Source of the DNA: DATFFO01 sp963744905
GTDB taxonomy: Bacteria; Actinomycetota; Acidimicrobiia; Spongiisociales; ZC4RG35
Length of the DNA stretch: 64,000 nt
Direction: 5' to 3'
Assembly (NCBI GenBank): GCA_963744905.1
Contig: CAVUUV010000003.1
Span: 682,001-746,000, forward strand
How positions within the stretch are numbered: position 1 is the first letter of the stretch; each line of letters opens with the position of its first letter. Below the pieces are notes generated by a model, which was not told the origin of the DNA, ran no database searches, and saw nothing but the letters and a program-made list of their open reading frames with translations. The position numbers were made by a program, and so were the translations under genes. This document shows positions 41,883 to 50,884 of this stretch, one piece after another.

Positions 41883-43249
41883 TTCAGCCCGGGCGGCTGC
41901 ATCGGCAAACGAACGATGAACACCGTCTTGCCCGGCTCGGACTCGACGTCTAGGTCCCCTCCGTGCTCGTCCACGACGATTCCGTAGACCATCCCCAGGC
42001 CCAGCCCGGTACCGGATCCGGGAGGCTTGGTGGTGTAGAAGGCATCGAAAACCCGCCCCAGGTCCTGGGGGTCGATCCCGGTACCGTTGTCTTCGACCTC
42101 GACCACGACGCCGTTCTCTGCCCGACTCGCCCGAATCTGTATCAGGCCATCGGATCGCTCCGCTTCGTTGACCGCATACGCAGCATTGTCGATCAGGTTG
42201 GCCCAGACCTGGTTAAGGGCCCCTCCGTGACCCTCGATCTTGGGGAGATCGTCGGCGTAGGTGCGTTTCACCTCGATGCCGCCCAGCTTCGCCTTCATCA
42301 CCAGAAGGGTCGATTCGATCGAAGCCTCGAGATCGACGGTCTGCACCTCGCCGCGATCGAGGTAGGTGAAGGTCTTCATCGCCCCCACCAGCTCCGACAA
42401 CCGCCGCGCTCCTTCCGTCATCTCGGTGAGCAGGCCGTCGACCTCAGCCCGCCAGCGCAGCAGGTTGACCAGGGCGTCGAGATGATCACCGCCCTTGTCC
42501 AGGAGCTCGTCGATGCATCCGGCCAAACCGGACTCGACGAGGACCGGCGCCACCTCCCAGGCGTCCTGGACCCCTCCCGACGTGAGGCGGCTCTCCAGGT
42601 CGTCTTCGAGTCGCGACCGCTCGATGGCGCTCAGCCCGGTCAGGTGCTGGTCGGGCTCAAGCCCATCGACCCACGCAATCAACTCATCCGGAATGCGGGC
42701 CGCCCGGCGCTCGGCCAGGCCCAGCTGGTGGACGGCCTCGCCGACGCGGCTCGAGGAGCGAGCGACGGCTGCGGCGGGGTTGTTGATTTCGTGCGCCAGA
42801 CCGGCCGTGAACGTTCCCAGTTGGGCCATGCGCTCGCTCTGGACCAGGCGGGTTTGGGTCCCCCTGTACCGCTCGAGGAGATTCTCGAACACTGATCTGA
42901 CCGCCGCTGCGCTCCCCGCCAGGAGATCCTCGAAATCGGCCCGGGTTATGGCCAGGAGGTCGGTGGCGGACCGGGCGCGGATGGTGGCGGAGCGTACCTC
43001 GCCCGACAGCACCCCCATCTCGCCGATGACTTCGCCCGGGCGACGGACCGCCAGCAGCACGTCGCGATTGCGGGCCCGTTTCCAAACCTCGAGCTCGCCG
43101 TCACAGATCACGAAGAGCCCCGCGGCGGTATCGCCCTCGGCGAACAGCTGCTCCCCCGGTTCGAGGTGCACGTCGTGAACGGAAAGATGATCCAGATCTT
43201 CATCGGAAAGGCTGGCGAGAAGCGGCACCGCCCGCAGGGCCGAGTTCAT
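41879..43249 (-). CDS. histidine kinase with N-terminal cyclic-nucleotide-binding domain
   Basis: A 456-residue soluble kinase. Residues 1-125 form a CRP-like cyclic-nucleotide domain whose phosphate-binding cassette is intact ('EVIGEMGVLSGEVRSATIRA'; Glu77, Arg86, Ser87). A linker helix leads to the H-box 'AGLAHEINNPAAAV' with His153, then a long helical insert and the ATPase part: N-box 'LNQVWANLIDNAAYAV', G1 'VEDNGTGID' and G2 'GTGLGLGMVYGI'. There are no membrane segments. It probably senses a cyclic nucleotide and phosphorylates the receiver of the adjacent flavoprotein (start directly abuts the previous stop). Confidence 0.88.
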   Translation of the reverse strand: MNSALRAVPLLASLSDEDLDHLSVHDVHLEPGEQLFAEGDTAAGLFVICDGELEVWKRARNRDVLLAVRRPGEVIGEMGVLSGEVRSATIRARSATDLLAITRADFEDLLAGSAAAVRSVFENLLERYRGTQTRLVQSERMAQLGTFTAGLAHEINNPAAAVARSSSRVGEAVHQLGLAERRAARIPDELIAWVDGLEPDQHLTGLSAIERSRLEDDLESRLTSGGVQDAWEVAPVLVESGLAGCIDELLDKGGDHLDALVNLLRWRAEVDGLLTEMTEGARRLSELVGAMKTFTYLDRGEVQTVDLEASIESTLLVMKAKLGGIEVKRTYADDLPKIEGHGGALNQVWANLIDNAAYAVNEAERSDGLIQIRASRAENGVVVEVEDNGTGIDPQDLGRVFDAFYTTKPPGSGTGLGLGMVYGIVVDEHGGDLDVESEPGKTVFIVRLPMQPPGLK

Positions 43250-44902
43250 TCAGATCGTCGCCAGATACTGGTGCACCAGGGTCACGGCCACGGCCCCCTG
43301 CCCGACGGCGGTGGCCACACGCCGCACCGCCCCTTCTCTCACGTCGCCGGCGGCGAATATCCCCGGAACTGAAGTCTCCAGGGGATAGGGGTCCCGCTCC
43401 AGCGGCCACTCCGGAGGCCACTGGCCCTCGACCTGCAAGTCCGGGCCGGTGAGGATGAACCCACGGGAACTCCTCCTGACCACCCCATCGAGGAAATCCG
43501 AATGGGGAGCGGCACCGATGAAGATGAACAGCCCGGAGGTGGCCACCGTGGTCTCCTCTTCGGTGTCGACATCGGCCAGCACCAGCTTCTCGAGATGGCC
43601 CTCGCCCTCCGCCCTGACTATGTGCGAGCGCAGGACGACGTCGATGTTCGGGGCCGACTCGATCCGGTCGACCAGATACTGGGACATGCGCTTTCCCAGC
43701 GAGGTGCCCCTCAGGATCACGGTCACGCGGGCGGCCGTGGTGGAGAGCATCATGGCCGCCTGACCGGCCGAGTTGGCCCCGCCGACCACATAGACGTGCT
43801 CGTCGCGATAGGCGGCTGCCTCCGAAGGCGCCGCCCCGTAGTAGACCCCGGCCCCGACCAAGGCCTCCACCGATTCCACCCCCAGGCGCCGGATACTCAT
43901 CCCCGACGCCACGACCACCGCCCGGGTCTCCACCCGGCGGCCATCTGAGAGGATCACCGTCTTGACGGGCTCACCTACCTCGACCCCGAGCACCTCGGGG
44001 CCGGTGAGGATCTCGGCGCCGAACCGCAACGCCTGGGAACTGGCCCTCCGGGCCAGCTCGCTGCCCGATATGCCGGAGGGGAATCCCAGGTAGTTCTCGA
44101 TCCGGGAGCTGGTGCCCGCCTGTCCACCGGTAGCCGCCCGTTCGATCAGGGCGGTGCGGAGGCCTTCCGAGGCCGCGTATACGCCTGCCCCCAGGCCCGC
44201 CGGGCCGGCTCCGACCACGACCAGATCGTAGAGGTCGCCCTTGGCCTCGACCTGGAGTCCCACCGCCGAGGCCAGGCTGCGGACGTCGGGCTGGCTCAGC
44301 GTCGTACCGTCCGACAACACCACCATCGGCAACTCTGCCTGGGCTGCTTCGACCATCGACCGGGCCTCGGGGTCCTTTTCCATGTCGTAGAAGCGATAGG
44401 GGACCCGGTTCCGGGCCAGGAAGTCCTTGATCTCGTGGCCGTGTGGTGACCAGCGGGTGTCGATGACCCGCACCCCCGAATAGGGTGGCGGGTTGGCCGC
44501 CACCCAGTCGTCCAACAGCTCGTCGACGATGGGGTAGAGCCGCTCCTCTGGCGGGGCCCACGGCTTGAGCAGGTAATGATCGAGATCCACCTCGTTGATG
44601 GCCTCGATGGCGGCATCGGTGTCGGCGTAGGCGGTGAGGAGCACCGTCTTGGCGGCCGGGAAATGTGGCTTGGCCTGGGCCAGGAACTCGGTCCCGGTCA
44701 TGTGGGGCATGCGCTGGTCGACGACGAACAGGGCCACGGTGTCACCCGAGGCGCGCAGCTCGTCGAGAGCCTCCAGCGCCTCCTCGCCGGAGCCGGCCCG
44801 CACCAGGGCGTAGTCGCGTCCGTACCTGGCTCGCAGGTCCCGGGCCACGGCCGCCAGCACCTGCGGGTCATCGTCTACGGCGAGAATCACTGATTTGGCC
44901 AT
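43250..44902 (-). CDS. receiver domain - glutaredoxin-like - thioredoxin-reductase-like flavoprotein fusion
   Basis: A 550-residue fusion. Residues 1-130 form a response-regulator receiver (Asp10-12, phospho-acceptor Asp62 'VVDQRMPHMTG', Thr90, Lys113). About 143-215 looks like a glutaredoxin fold without cysteines, and ~225-550 is a TrxR-like two-dinucleotide domain ('VVGAGPAGLGAGVYAA', NAD loop 'VGGANSAGQAAMML', FAD end 'IFAAGDVREG'). Where TrxR has its redox CxxC, this protein reads 'GVYYGAAPSEA', and I find no cysteine in the whole chain. It cannot reduce disulphides by the TrxR mechanism and may be an NAD(P)H-using flavin switch controlled by phosphorylation. The kinase is the next gene. 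Confidence 0.88.
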   Translation of the reverse strand: MAKSVILAVDDDPQVLAAVARDLRARYGRDYALVRAGSGEEALEALDELRASGDTVALFVVDQRMPHMTGTEFLAQAKPHFPAAKTVLLTAYADTDAAIEAINEVDLDHYLLKPWAPPEERLYPIVDELLDDWVAANPPPYSGVRVIDTRWSPHGHEIKDFLARNRVPYRFYDMEKDPEARSMVEAAQAELPMVVLSDGTTLSQPDVRSLASAVGLQVEAKGDLYDLVVVGAGPAGLGAGVYAASEGLRTALIERAATGGQAGTSSRIENYLGFPSGISGSELARRASSQALRFGAEILTGPEVLGVEVGEPVKTVILSDGRRVETRAVVVASGMSIRRLGVESVEALVGAGVYYGAAPSEAAAYRDEHVYVVGGANSAGQAAMMLSTTAARVTVILRGTSLGKRMSQYLVDRIESAPNIDVVLRSHIVRAEGEGHLEKLVLADVDTEEETTVATSGLFIFIGAAPHSDFLDGVVRRSSRGFILTGPDLQVEGQWPPEWPLERDPYPLETSVPGIFAAGDVREGAVRRVATAVGQGAVAVTLVHQYLATI

Positions 44903-44939
44903 CGACCTTCCCGGATGTCTCGAAAGAGAACTGCTCGCA

Positions 44940-47900
44940 TCACAAGATAGTCAGGGCGCCACCAACTCCATCCGGCCGGCCGTCCCACCAGTTGGTAGAG
45001 GTGGGAAATGGATTCGCTACTACCTGCTCGATTCGGGCCTTCATCAGCGCCTCCCGTTCCGCCCTTCCCAGCGACTCGGCCGCCAGGGTGAGGATGTGGG
45101 CCGCCGCCTCCGCCTCCTCTCTCTCGCCGACCGAGGCCAGGGCCGCCCGCAAGCGCCAGTCCAGGCTGGAGAAGCCCTTCTGAGTAGCCACGGCCAGGCC
45201 GTCCCTCCAAACCGTGAGGGCGGCGGCTCCATCGAGAGCCAGCCGGGCTTCCCCCTCGATGAGCGATCCCCATGGGGCCACACCGTGACGGTCCGGATCC
45301 AGGGCTCGTTCCAGCAACGTGAGCGACTCCCGGGCGTTACCCTCCCGCGCCGCCACGCCGGCCAGGACCAGCCGGCAGGCGCGACCCGGCTCGAAGTTGT
45401 CCGCTCCCCCGACCTGGAGAGCACTATCAGCCAGGGAGCGGGCCAGGTCGATCTCACCCCTCCCCAGGGCGGCCATGCCGGCCATCGAGGAGCTCTGCAG
45501 TATCCAGTAGCTGGAGCGGATCTCCCACGAACGACTCACCGCCTCGGACAGGTGCTGGCGACAGGCCTCGAAGTCGAGAAGGTCGCCTTCCAGCATCCCC
45601 AGCGCCACCAGAGCGCCCACCTGCCACTGATCGTGCCCGATCCGCTGGGCGATTTGCAGGGCCGTCTCGGCCTGGGTCATCGCCTCGCCCATCTCGCCCC
45701 TGGCGCCCAGCACCTGGGCGAGGCCAAAACGCCCGAAGGCCTCGCCGGCCGGCCATCCCAGAGCTACACAGAGTTCGATCGATTCTCTGAAGTAGGCGAT
45801 GCCCTCCTCCGGCTCGGCCACCGGAGGAGCCGTGAGGACCTCGTAGTTGGCGGAACGGAATCCCATCGCGGCCAGTGCACTGGCCAGGCCCACCCTGTCC
45901 CCGAGTTCCCGGAAGGCTCCCACGGCCAATTCGTAGTGGGATGCAGCCGACTCGAAGTCCCCGCTGATGAAACCCGCCATCCCCAACAAGTCGTGCGAGG
46001 CGGCCGCCCCTTCCGAGGAGCCGACTCGCTCGAACATGGCCAAAGCCTCCTCATGGAGACGGACTCCCGCGGCGGGGTCGTCGGCGTTGATGGACCAGTT
46101 TCCCAGGAGGTTGAGGCTGGTGGCGGTCTTGGACATGTCACCGGAACGCCGGGCCACTTCAAGGGCCTGGCGGTAGTAGTGACCGGTTCGCTCGTAGTCA
46201 CGTGCGGCCCACATCTGTCCGAGGGCGGTCAGGGTGTCCCACTCGGCTTCCATGAGACCCTCCGCCCTGGCTTGCGCCAGGGCGTCCTCGGCGTCGGCGA
46301 TCCCCCCGTCGAGATCGCCTCGCAGGCTGCGGGTACGGCCCCTCCCTCTCAACAGAGCGATGGCGGTCTCAGGCGACAGCTGCTGCGCCACCGCCAGCCC
46401 CAGCCGGTAATGAGTGAGTGCCTCCTCCATGGCCTGAAGGCGAAAGGCCTCGTCCCCGGCGGCAAGACGGTACTGGCCTGCCTTGGCCTCCTCACCGGCC
46501 AGGCCGAAGTGCTCGGCCAGGACTGCAGCCGGGGCCCCCTCCGGGCTCGACTCGAGAGCCCGGGCCACCTGGAGGTGGAGCAGCCTACGGCGCTTGAGCA
46601 GTATCGATTCGTATACCGCCTCCTGGGTCAGGGCATGCCTGAAGGTGTAGGTGCGCAGGCGCGGGTCTTCCACCTCGACGATTCCCGCCCTCAGCGCGGA
46701 GCCGAGATCAGTCATGACGTCCCGGGCCCGAGTCCGTTCCAGGATGTCCACCCCGAAGCTGCGCCCGATCACGGCGGCCGTCTCCAATGCCGCCTGGGTG
46801 GAAGGCTCAAGTCGATCCAGCCTGGCCCGAATCAGGGTCTGCAGGCTCCCGGGAAGGAGGTCGGAGCGATCGCCGTCTCCCGAACCGACCTCCCTCACCA
46901 ACTCCTCGAGGTAGAAGGGATTGCCCCCGGCCCGATCGGCAATTCGCGTCACGAGGTCCGACTCGAGGTCACCGGCCAGTTCGGCCACCAGCTCAGCCGA
47001 CTCGTCGGCGTCGAGCGGGGTCAATGTGATCTCGGTGTATCGATGAGGAAAGTCCTGCTCGGCGGCCTGCTTAACCAGCCAGGCGGGACTGTGCCGCTCG
47101 GGACGGGCGGCGGCGAGAAACAGGATCGGAAGCCGATCGGTGAGGGGGAACAGGCGAACCAGCAGCTCGACCGAGGCCACATCCGCCCAGTGAACATCGT
47201 CCGTGGCCACCACCACGGCTGTTACCCCGACCGAAGTCGCTCCGACCAGCAACTCCTCGAAGGCGTCTGTCACCGCCTCTGCCCAGGGCCGATCCTCGAC
47301 CTCGGGAGGCATCTCGAGCCGCGTCAGCATCTCGGCGACCGCCTCTCTCCGACCTGGAGCAAGATGGGTGAGATAGCGAATCACCTCCCCCGGCTCGGTG
47401 CCGGCCAGCGCCTCGACCAGGTGAGCAGCAAGGGCATAGGGCCGGCCCGACTCGAATGAACGGGCCGCCGCCTGGTACCAGCTCACTCCCCCACCCCCGG
47501 CAGACCGGGCTTCCGACAGCAGCCGCGACTTGCCCAGCCCGGCGTCCCCCAGCACCACAACGATCCCGCCGAGGCCCGCCGATAGTTCCTCCATGGCGTC
47601 ACTCAAGGTGGCTCGCTCCCCGACCCTGCCCACCAGGGTGGCACTCTCGGGACGGGCCCCCCGCGGCCCGTCATTCAGGTCCAGAACCCGGAACGTTGCC
47701 ACCGGCTCCGCCTTGCCCTTGAGCATGTGAGTGCCTGCTGGAGCCAGCACTGCCACGTCTTCGACCAGCGCCGCCGTTGAGGCGGAGACGACGATTGCAC
47801 CGGGGGAGGCCACCTGCTGCAGGCGCGCCGCAACGTTCACGGCGTCTCCCAGGGCGGTGAACTCGCTACCCGCCTCTCCCCCGACCTCTCCCACCACCAC

Positions 47901-48374
47901 CAGACCCGTGTTGATGCCCACTCGCACCGAAAGCTCATCGCCCTGGAGGGAAATCCCCCAGCCTGAGCCCGACTCCAGTCGCGAACGAAGGCGGGCCACT
48001 CCTTTCGCCAATTCGAGTCCCGCCCGCACCGCTCGCTCGGCGTCGTCCTCGTGGCTCTCGGGAGCCCCGAAGAAGGCCAGTATCCCGTCCCCCATCAGGC
48101 GGGCGACGGTTCCCCCGTAGCGACCGATGGCGGCTGACATCGACGCCAGGGCCTCACCCGCGGCGTCGGCCCAGATCTCGGGGTCGAGACGCTCGGCGAC
48201 GGCGGTCGAGCCGACCAGGTCGGCGAAGAGCACGGTGACGATGCGGCGGTCGCCCTCGGGCTCACCGTGTGGGCGGGCCCCGGGACGAGGAGCACCACAA
48301 TTGGAACAGAAACGAGCGCCGTCGGGATCGTCCGTGTTGCCGCACACGGCACAGGGGACAGCGGTAGCGGGCAT
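44940..48374 (-). CDS. class III cyclase - AAA - TPR signalling protein, paralogue
   Basis: A 1144-residue protein: one zinc-ribbon (8-26 'CAVCG...FCSNCG'), class III cyclase domain with metal Asp52 ('LFADLVGST') and Asp96 ('LMGDGILAFFG') and 'GDAVNVAARLQQ' Asn/Arg, then an AAA/STAND ATPase ('VVLGDAGLGKSRLLSEA') and about 600 residues of TPR-like helices. Catalytic residues appear complete. It is the paralogue of the 36167 protein. The flavoprotein gene starts 37 bases after its stop on the same strand, so cyclase, flavoprotein, cyclic-nucleotide kinase and deacetylase may form one operon. ATG 48374 is preferred over the longer frame. Confidence 0.85.
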   Translation of the reverse strand: MPATAVPCAVCGNTDDPDGARFCSNCGAPRPGARPHGEPEGDRRIVTVLFADLVGSTAVAERLDPEIWADAAGEALASMSAAIGRYGGTVARLMGDGILAFFGAPESHEDDAERAVRAGLELAKGVARLRSRLESGSGWGISLQGDELSVRVGINTGLVVVGEVGGEAGSEFTALGDAVNVAARLQQVASPGAIVVSASTAALVEDVAVLAPAGTHMLKGKAEPVATFRVLDLNDGPRGARPESATLVGRVGERATLSDAMEELSAGLGGIVVVLGDAGLGKSRLLSEARSAGGGGVSWYQAAARSFESGRPYALAAHLVEALAGTEPGEVIRYLTHLAPGRREAVAEMLTRLEMPPEVEDRPWAEAVTDAFEELLVGATSVGVTAVVVATDDVHWADVASVELLVRLFPLTDRLPILFLAAARPERHSPAWLVKQAAEQDFPHRYTEITLTPLDADESAELVAELAGDLESDLVTRIADRAGGNPFYLEELVREVGSGDGDRSDLLPGSLQTLIRARLDRLEPSTQAALETAAVIGRSFGVDILERTRARDVMTDLGSALRAGIVEVEDPRLRTYTFRHALTQEAVYESILLKRRRLLHLQVARALESSPEGAPAAVLAEHFGLAGEEAKAGQYRLAAGDEAFRLQAMEEALTHYRLGLAVAQQLSPETAIALLRGRGRTRSLRGDLDGGIADAEDALAQARAEGLMEAEWDTLTALGQMWAARDYERTGHYYRQALEVARRSGDMSKTATSLNLLGNWSINADDPAAGVRLHEEALAMFERVGSSEGAAASHDLLGMAGFISGDFESAASHYELAVGAFRELGDRVGLASALAAMGFRSANYEVLTAPPVAEPEEGIAYFRESIELCVALGWPAGEAFGRFGLAQVLGARGEMGEAMTQAETALQIAQRIGHDQWQVGALVALGMLEGDLLDFEACRQHLSEAVSRSWEIRSSYWILQSSSMAGMAALGRGEIDLARSLADSALQVGGADNFEPGRACRLVLAGVAAREGNARESLTLLERALDPDRHGVAPWGSLIEGEARLALDGAAALTVWRDGLAVATQKGFSSLDWRLRAALASVGEREEAEAAAHILTLAAESLGRAEREALMKARIEQVVANPFPTSTNWWDGRPDGVGGALTIL

Positions 48375-48519
48375 CGCCCCAACGATATCGCGCCGGGGTT
48401 CCCCGAGCCCCCGGCAGGTGAGTCGCCCAAATGAAGGCGCAATCTCTCCGGCCCTCGAAGACAACGTCCCCCTGATTGAGCGACACGCCGCTAGAGACAC
48501 CCCACTAGAATCCCCCCAC
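48375..48519. promoter_or_regulatory. divergent intergenic region, cyclase / CFA synthase
   Basis: A weak -10-like TAGAAT at 48506-48511 lies 8 bases before the CFA start, which would mean a leaderless transcript, but no -35 sits at the right distance (TTGAGC at 48476 is 24 bases away). Nothing convincing is seen for the cyclase direction. No SigB-type motif is present. Confidence 0.3.
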
Positions 48520-49764
48520 ATGGAGGCACTGGAAGCCTCACGGCGCATCTACCAGCTGCTCAGTTCGACTGCCACGGGAATCGCTCCCCGGATGAGGACC
48601 TGGACTGGCGAGGAATGGGGAGATGAAGCCGCCACCTCCACCCTGGTTCTGCAGCATCCGGGGGCCCTGGGCGCTCTCCTGCTGTCTTCTTCGGACCTGA
48701 CGGCCGGCGAGGCTTACGTCTTCGACGACATCGATCTCGAGGGCGACATCATCGACACGATGCGGTTCGGGGCCGATCTCCAGGACGCCGGCTGGCTAAC
48801 CAAGCTGGCGGTGGCCCGTCTGGCTCGCCGGCTCCCTCGCCGGTACCGGAGACTGGAGGCGAAGCGGCCCCACTTCGGGGGCCGGCTGCACTCGATCCGT
48901 CGTGATCGGCGGGCGATCAGCCATCACTACGACACCGGCAACGACTTCTTCCAGTTGTTCCTCGACCCCCTCATGGTCTACTCGTGTGCCCATTTCCTCG
49001 ACCCCGATGAGCCGCTCGAGGACGCTCAGCGGCGAAAGCTCGACATGATCTGTCGCAAGCTCGAACTCCAGCCCGGCGACGCTTTCCTCGACGTCGGCTG
49101 CGGCTGGGGAGCCCTGGTGATACACGCCGCCGCCAACTACGGGGTGGAAGCGACCGGGGTGACCCTCAGCGCCGAGCAAGCCGACGAGGCTCGAAAGCGG
49201 GCCGCAGCTGCCGGCGTGACCGAGCGAGTCACGATCCTCGAGGACGACTACCGGAATGTCGACGGGCGTTTCGACGCCATCGCCTCGGTGGGCATGGTCG
49301 AACACGTCGGGCTCGGTCATCTCGCCGAGTACTTCCGCCACCTGCGGTCGATCCTGGCCCCCGGTGGCCAGCTGCTCAACCACGGCATCGTCACCCGGGC
49401 CCGCAAGCGGGCCCGGGGCACGTCTTTCGTCCGCACCTACGTCTTCCCCGACGGGGAGCTACACAAGGTGGAGGATGCCATTGAAGCGGCCGAGGACGCG
49501 GGGTTCGAGCTGCGTGACCTGGACGCACTCCGTCAGAGCTATGCCCTCACCCTGTCCCGCTGGGTGGCAAACCTGGAGGCGAATGCGGAGGCGGCCCGGG
49601 CCCTGGCAGGCGATCGCACCTATCGGATCTGGCGTCTCTATATGGCGGGCTCGGTTGTGGCCTTCGAGCGGGCCGACATCGCCGTGGACCAGCTGCTCCT
49701 GGCTGATCCTGCCCGGCCCTGGACCTACGGCCGAAGCCGACTCCTCGCCGCCGACGACCGGTGA
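48520..49764 (+). CDS. cfa: cyclopropane-fatty-acyl-phospholipid synthase
   Basis: A 414-residue SAM-dependent methyltransferase of the CFA synthase type. It has the N-terminal lipid-facing region, 'ISHHYDTGNDFFQLFLDPLM', the SAM loop 'FLDVGCGWGALVIHAA', and 'VGMVEHVG', the motif around the bicarbonate-site residues. It adds a methylene bridge to membrane phospholipid acyl chains. ATG 48520 is used because upstream sequence lies in the divergent promoter region. A GTG at the very end of the gene belongs to the intergenic part before the hydrolase. Confidence 0.88.
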   Translation: MEALEASRRIYQLLSSTATGIAPRMRTWTGEEWGDEAATSTLVLQHPGALGALLLSSSDLTAGEAYVFDDIDLEGDIIDTMRFGADLQDAGWLTKLAVARLARRLPRRYRRLEAKRPHFGGRLHSIRRDRRAISHHYDTGNDFFQLFLDPLMVYSCAHFLDPDEPLEDAQRRKLDMICRKLELQPGDAFLDVGCGWGALVIHAAANYGVEATGVTLSAEQADEARKRAAAAGVTERVTILEDDYRNVDGRFDAIASVGMVEHVGLGHLAEYFRHLRSILAPGGQLLNHGIVTRARKRARGTSFVRTYVFPDGELHKVEDAIEAAEDAGFELRDLDALRQSYALTLSRWVANLEANAEAARALAGDRTYRIWRLYMAGSVVAFERADIAVDQLLLADPARPWTYGRSRLLAADDR

Positions 49765-49777
49765 GCGCCAGGGCCGA

Positions 49778-49805
49778 TTGTCACGGGGGGACCCGGACCT
49801 ATGCT
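49778..49805 (+). promoter_or_regulatory. sigma70-type promoter of the hydrolase-MBL gene pair
   Basis: TTGTCA (49778-49783), 16 bases, TATGCT (49800-49805), five and four matches to the consensus. A ribosome binding site AAAGGGA lies at 49819-49825, before ATG 49829. Confidence 0.6.
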
Positions 49806-49828
49806 CGGGTCGAGTCAGAAAGGGACGC

Positions 49829-50884
49829 ATGACCACCGCTTCGAGCATCGAGACCGACCGGCTCCAGATGTACGTCTACGAATCGGGCCCGGCCGACGGC
49901 ATCCCCGTCGTCCTGGTTCACGGCAACCTGGCCACCGGCCGCTTCTACGAGAAGGTGATCGACGCCGCCCCGGACAGATACCGGATGGTGGCCCCGGACA
50001 TGCGTTGTTTCGGCCGGAGCCAGGACCTGCCCATCGACGCCACCCGGGGCCTGCGCGATTGGGCCGACGACACCGCCTCTGTGGTGGAGGCGTTGGGCAT
50101 TTCCAGGCCGGTCCACCTGGTGGGCTGGTCCACGGGCGGGGCAGCCATCGGCTGCTACGCCATCGACCGCCCCGACTCCGTCGCTTCCCTCACCTTCATC
50201 GACCCGGTGTCTCCCTACGGCTACGGGGGCACCCGCGGCCCCGACGGTGTTCCGAACTTCGCCGACTTCGCCGGCTCCGGGGGTGGCACGGGAAACCAGG
50301 ACTTCGCCGCCGCCATCGCCGCCGGCGACAGGGGAACCGAAAGCGAGCTGTCGCCGCGCAGCGTGATGCGCACTTCCTACTGGTCACCTGATTATCGGGT
50401 CGATCCCGATTGGGAGGACGTGTTGGTGGACGAGGTCCTGCTGTCGGTGACCGGCGACGACGGCTATCCCGGCGATGCCACACCCTCGGACAACTGGCCC
50501 GGCTTCGCCCCGGGCACCAGGGGAATCCTCAACGCACTGTCGGGCAAGTATTGCAACTGGTCGGGGATCCTGGAATTGGACCCCAAGCCGCCGGTGTTGT
50601 GGACCCACGGGACCGGCGACATAGTCGTGGCCGACGGCTCGCCGTGGGACATCGGCACGCTCGGTCAGATGGGAGTGGTCCCCGGCTGGCCGGGCGAGGA
50701 AGCCTTCCCGCCCCAGCCGATGGTCACCCAGATTCGTGCGCTCATGCAGCGATATGCCGACGCTGGGGGTGACGTCACCATGAGGATGTTCCCCGACTCG
50801 GGCCACGGTCCCATGATCGACGCGGCCGGGGACTGGATGTCGGTCTTCTTCGAGTTCCTGGACAGAGTGGCTGGCGACCGATGA
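49829..50884 (+). CDS. alpha/beta hydrolase
   Basis: A 351-residue alpha/beta hydrolase: 'VVLVHGNLATGRFYEKV', nucleophile elbow 'GWSTGGAAIGCYAI' (Ser), acid in 'THGTGDIVV' and the late His in 'FPDSGHGPMID'. An insertion of ~90 residues between the nucleophile and the acid ('GGTRGPDGVPNFADFAG' onward) probably forms a lid over the active site. The substrate is unknown. It overlaps the MBL-fold gene by 4 bases, suggesting joint action. Confidence 0.82.
   Translation: MTTASSIETDRLQMYVYESGPADGIPVVLVHGNLATGRFYEKVIDAAPDRYRMVAPDMRCFGRSQDLPIDATRGLRDWADDTASVVEALGISRPVHLVGWSTGGAAIGCYAIDRPDSVASLTFIDPVSPYGYGGTRGPDGVPNFADFAGSGGGTGNQDFAAAIAAGDRGTESELSPRSVMRTSYWSPDYRVDPDWEDVLVDEVLLSVTGDDGYPGDATPSDNWPGFAPGTRGILNALSGKYCNWSGILELDPKPPVLWTHGTGDIVVADGSPWDIGTLGQMGVVPGWPGEEAFPPQPMVTQIRALMQRYADAGGDVTMRMFPDSGHGPMIDAAGDWMSVFFEFLDRVAGDR

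Noticed and set aside
44895..47459. 854-residue plus-strand frame opposite the second cyclase gene
   Set aside because: No recognisable motif; the antisense of a TPR-rich, high-GC gene gives such frames.
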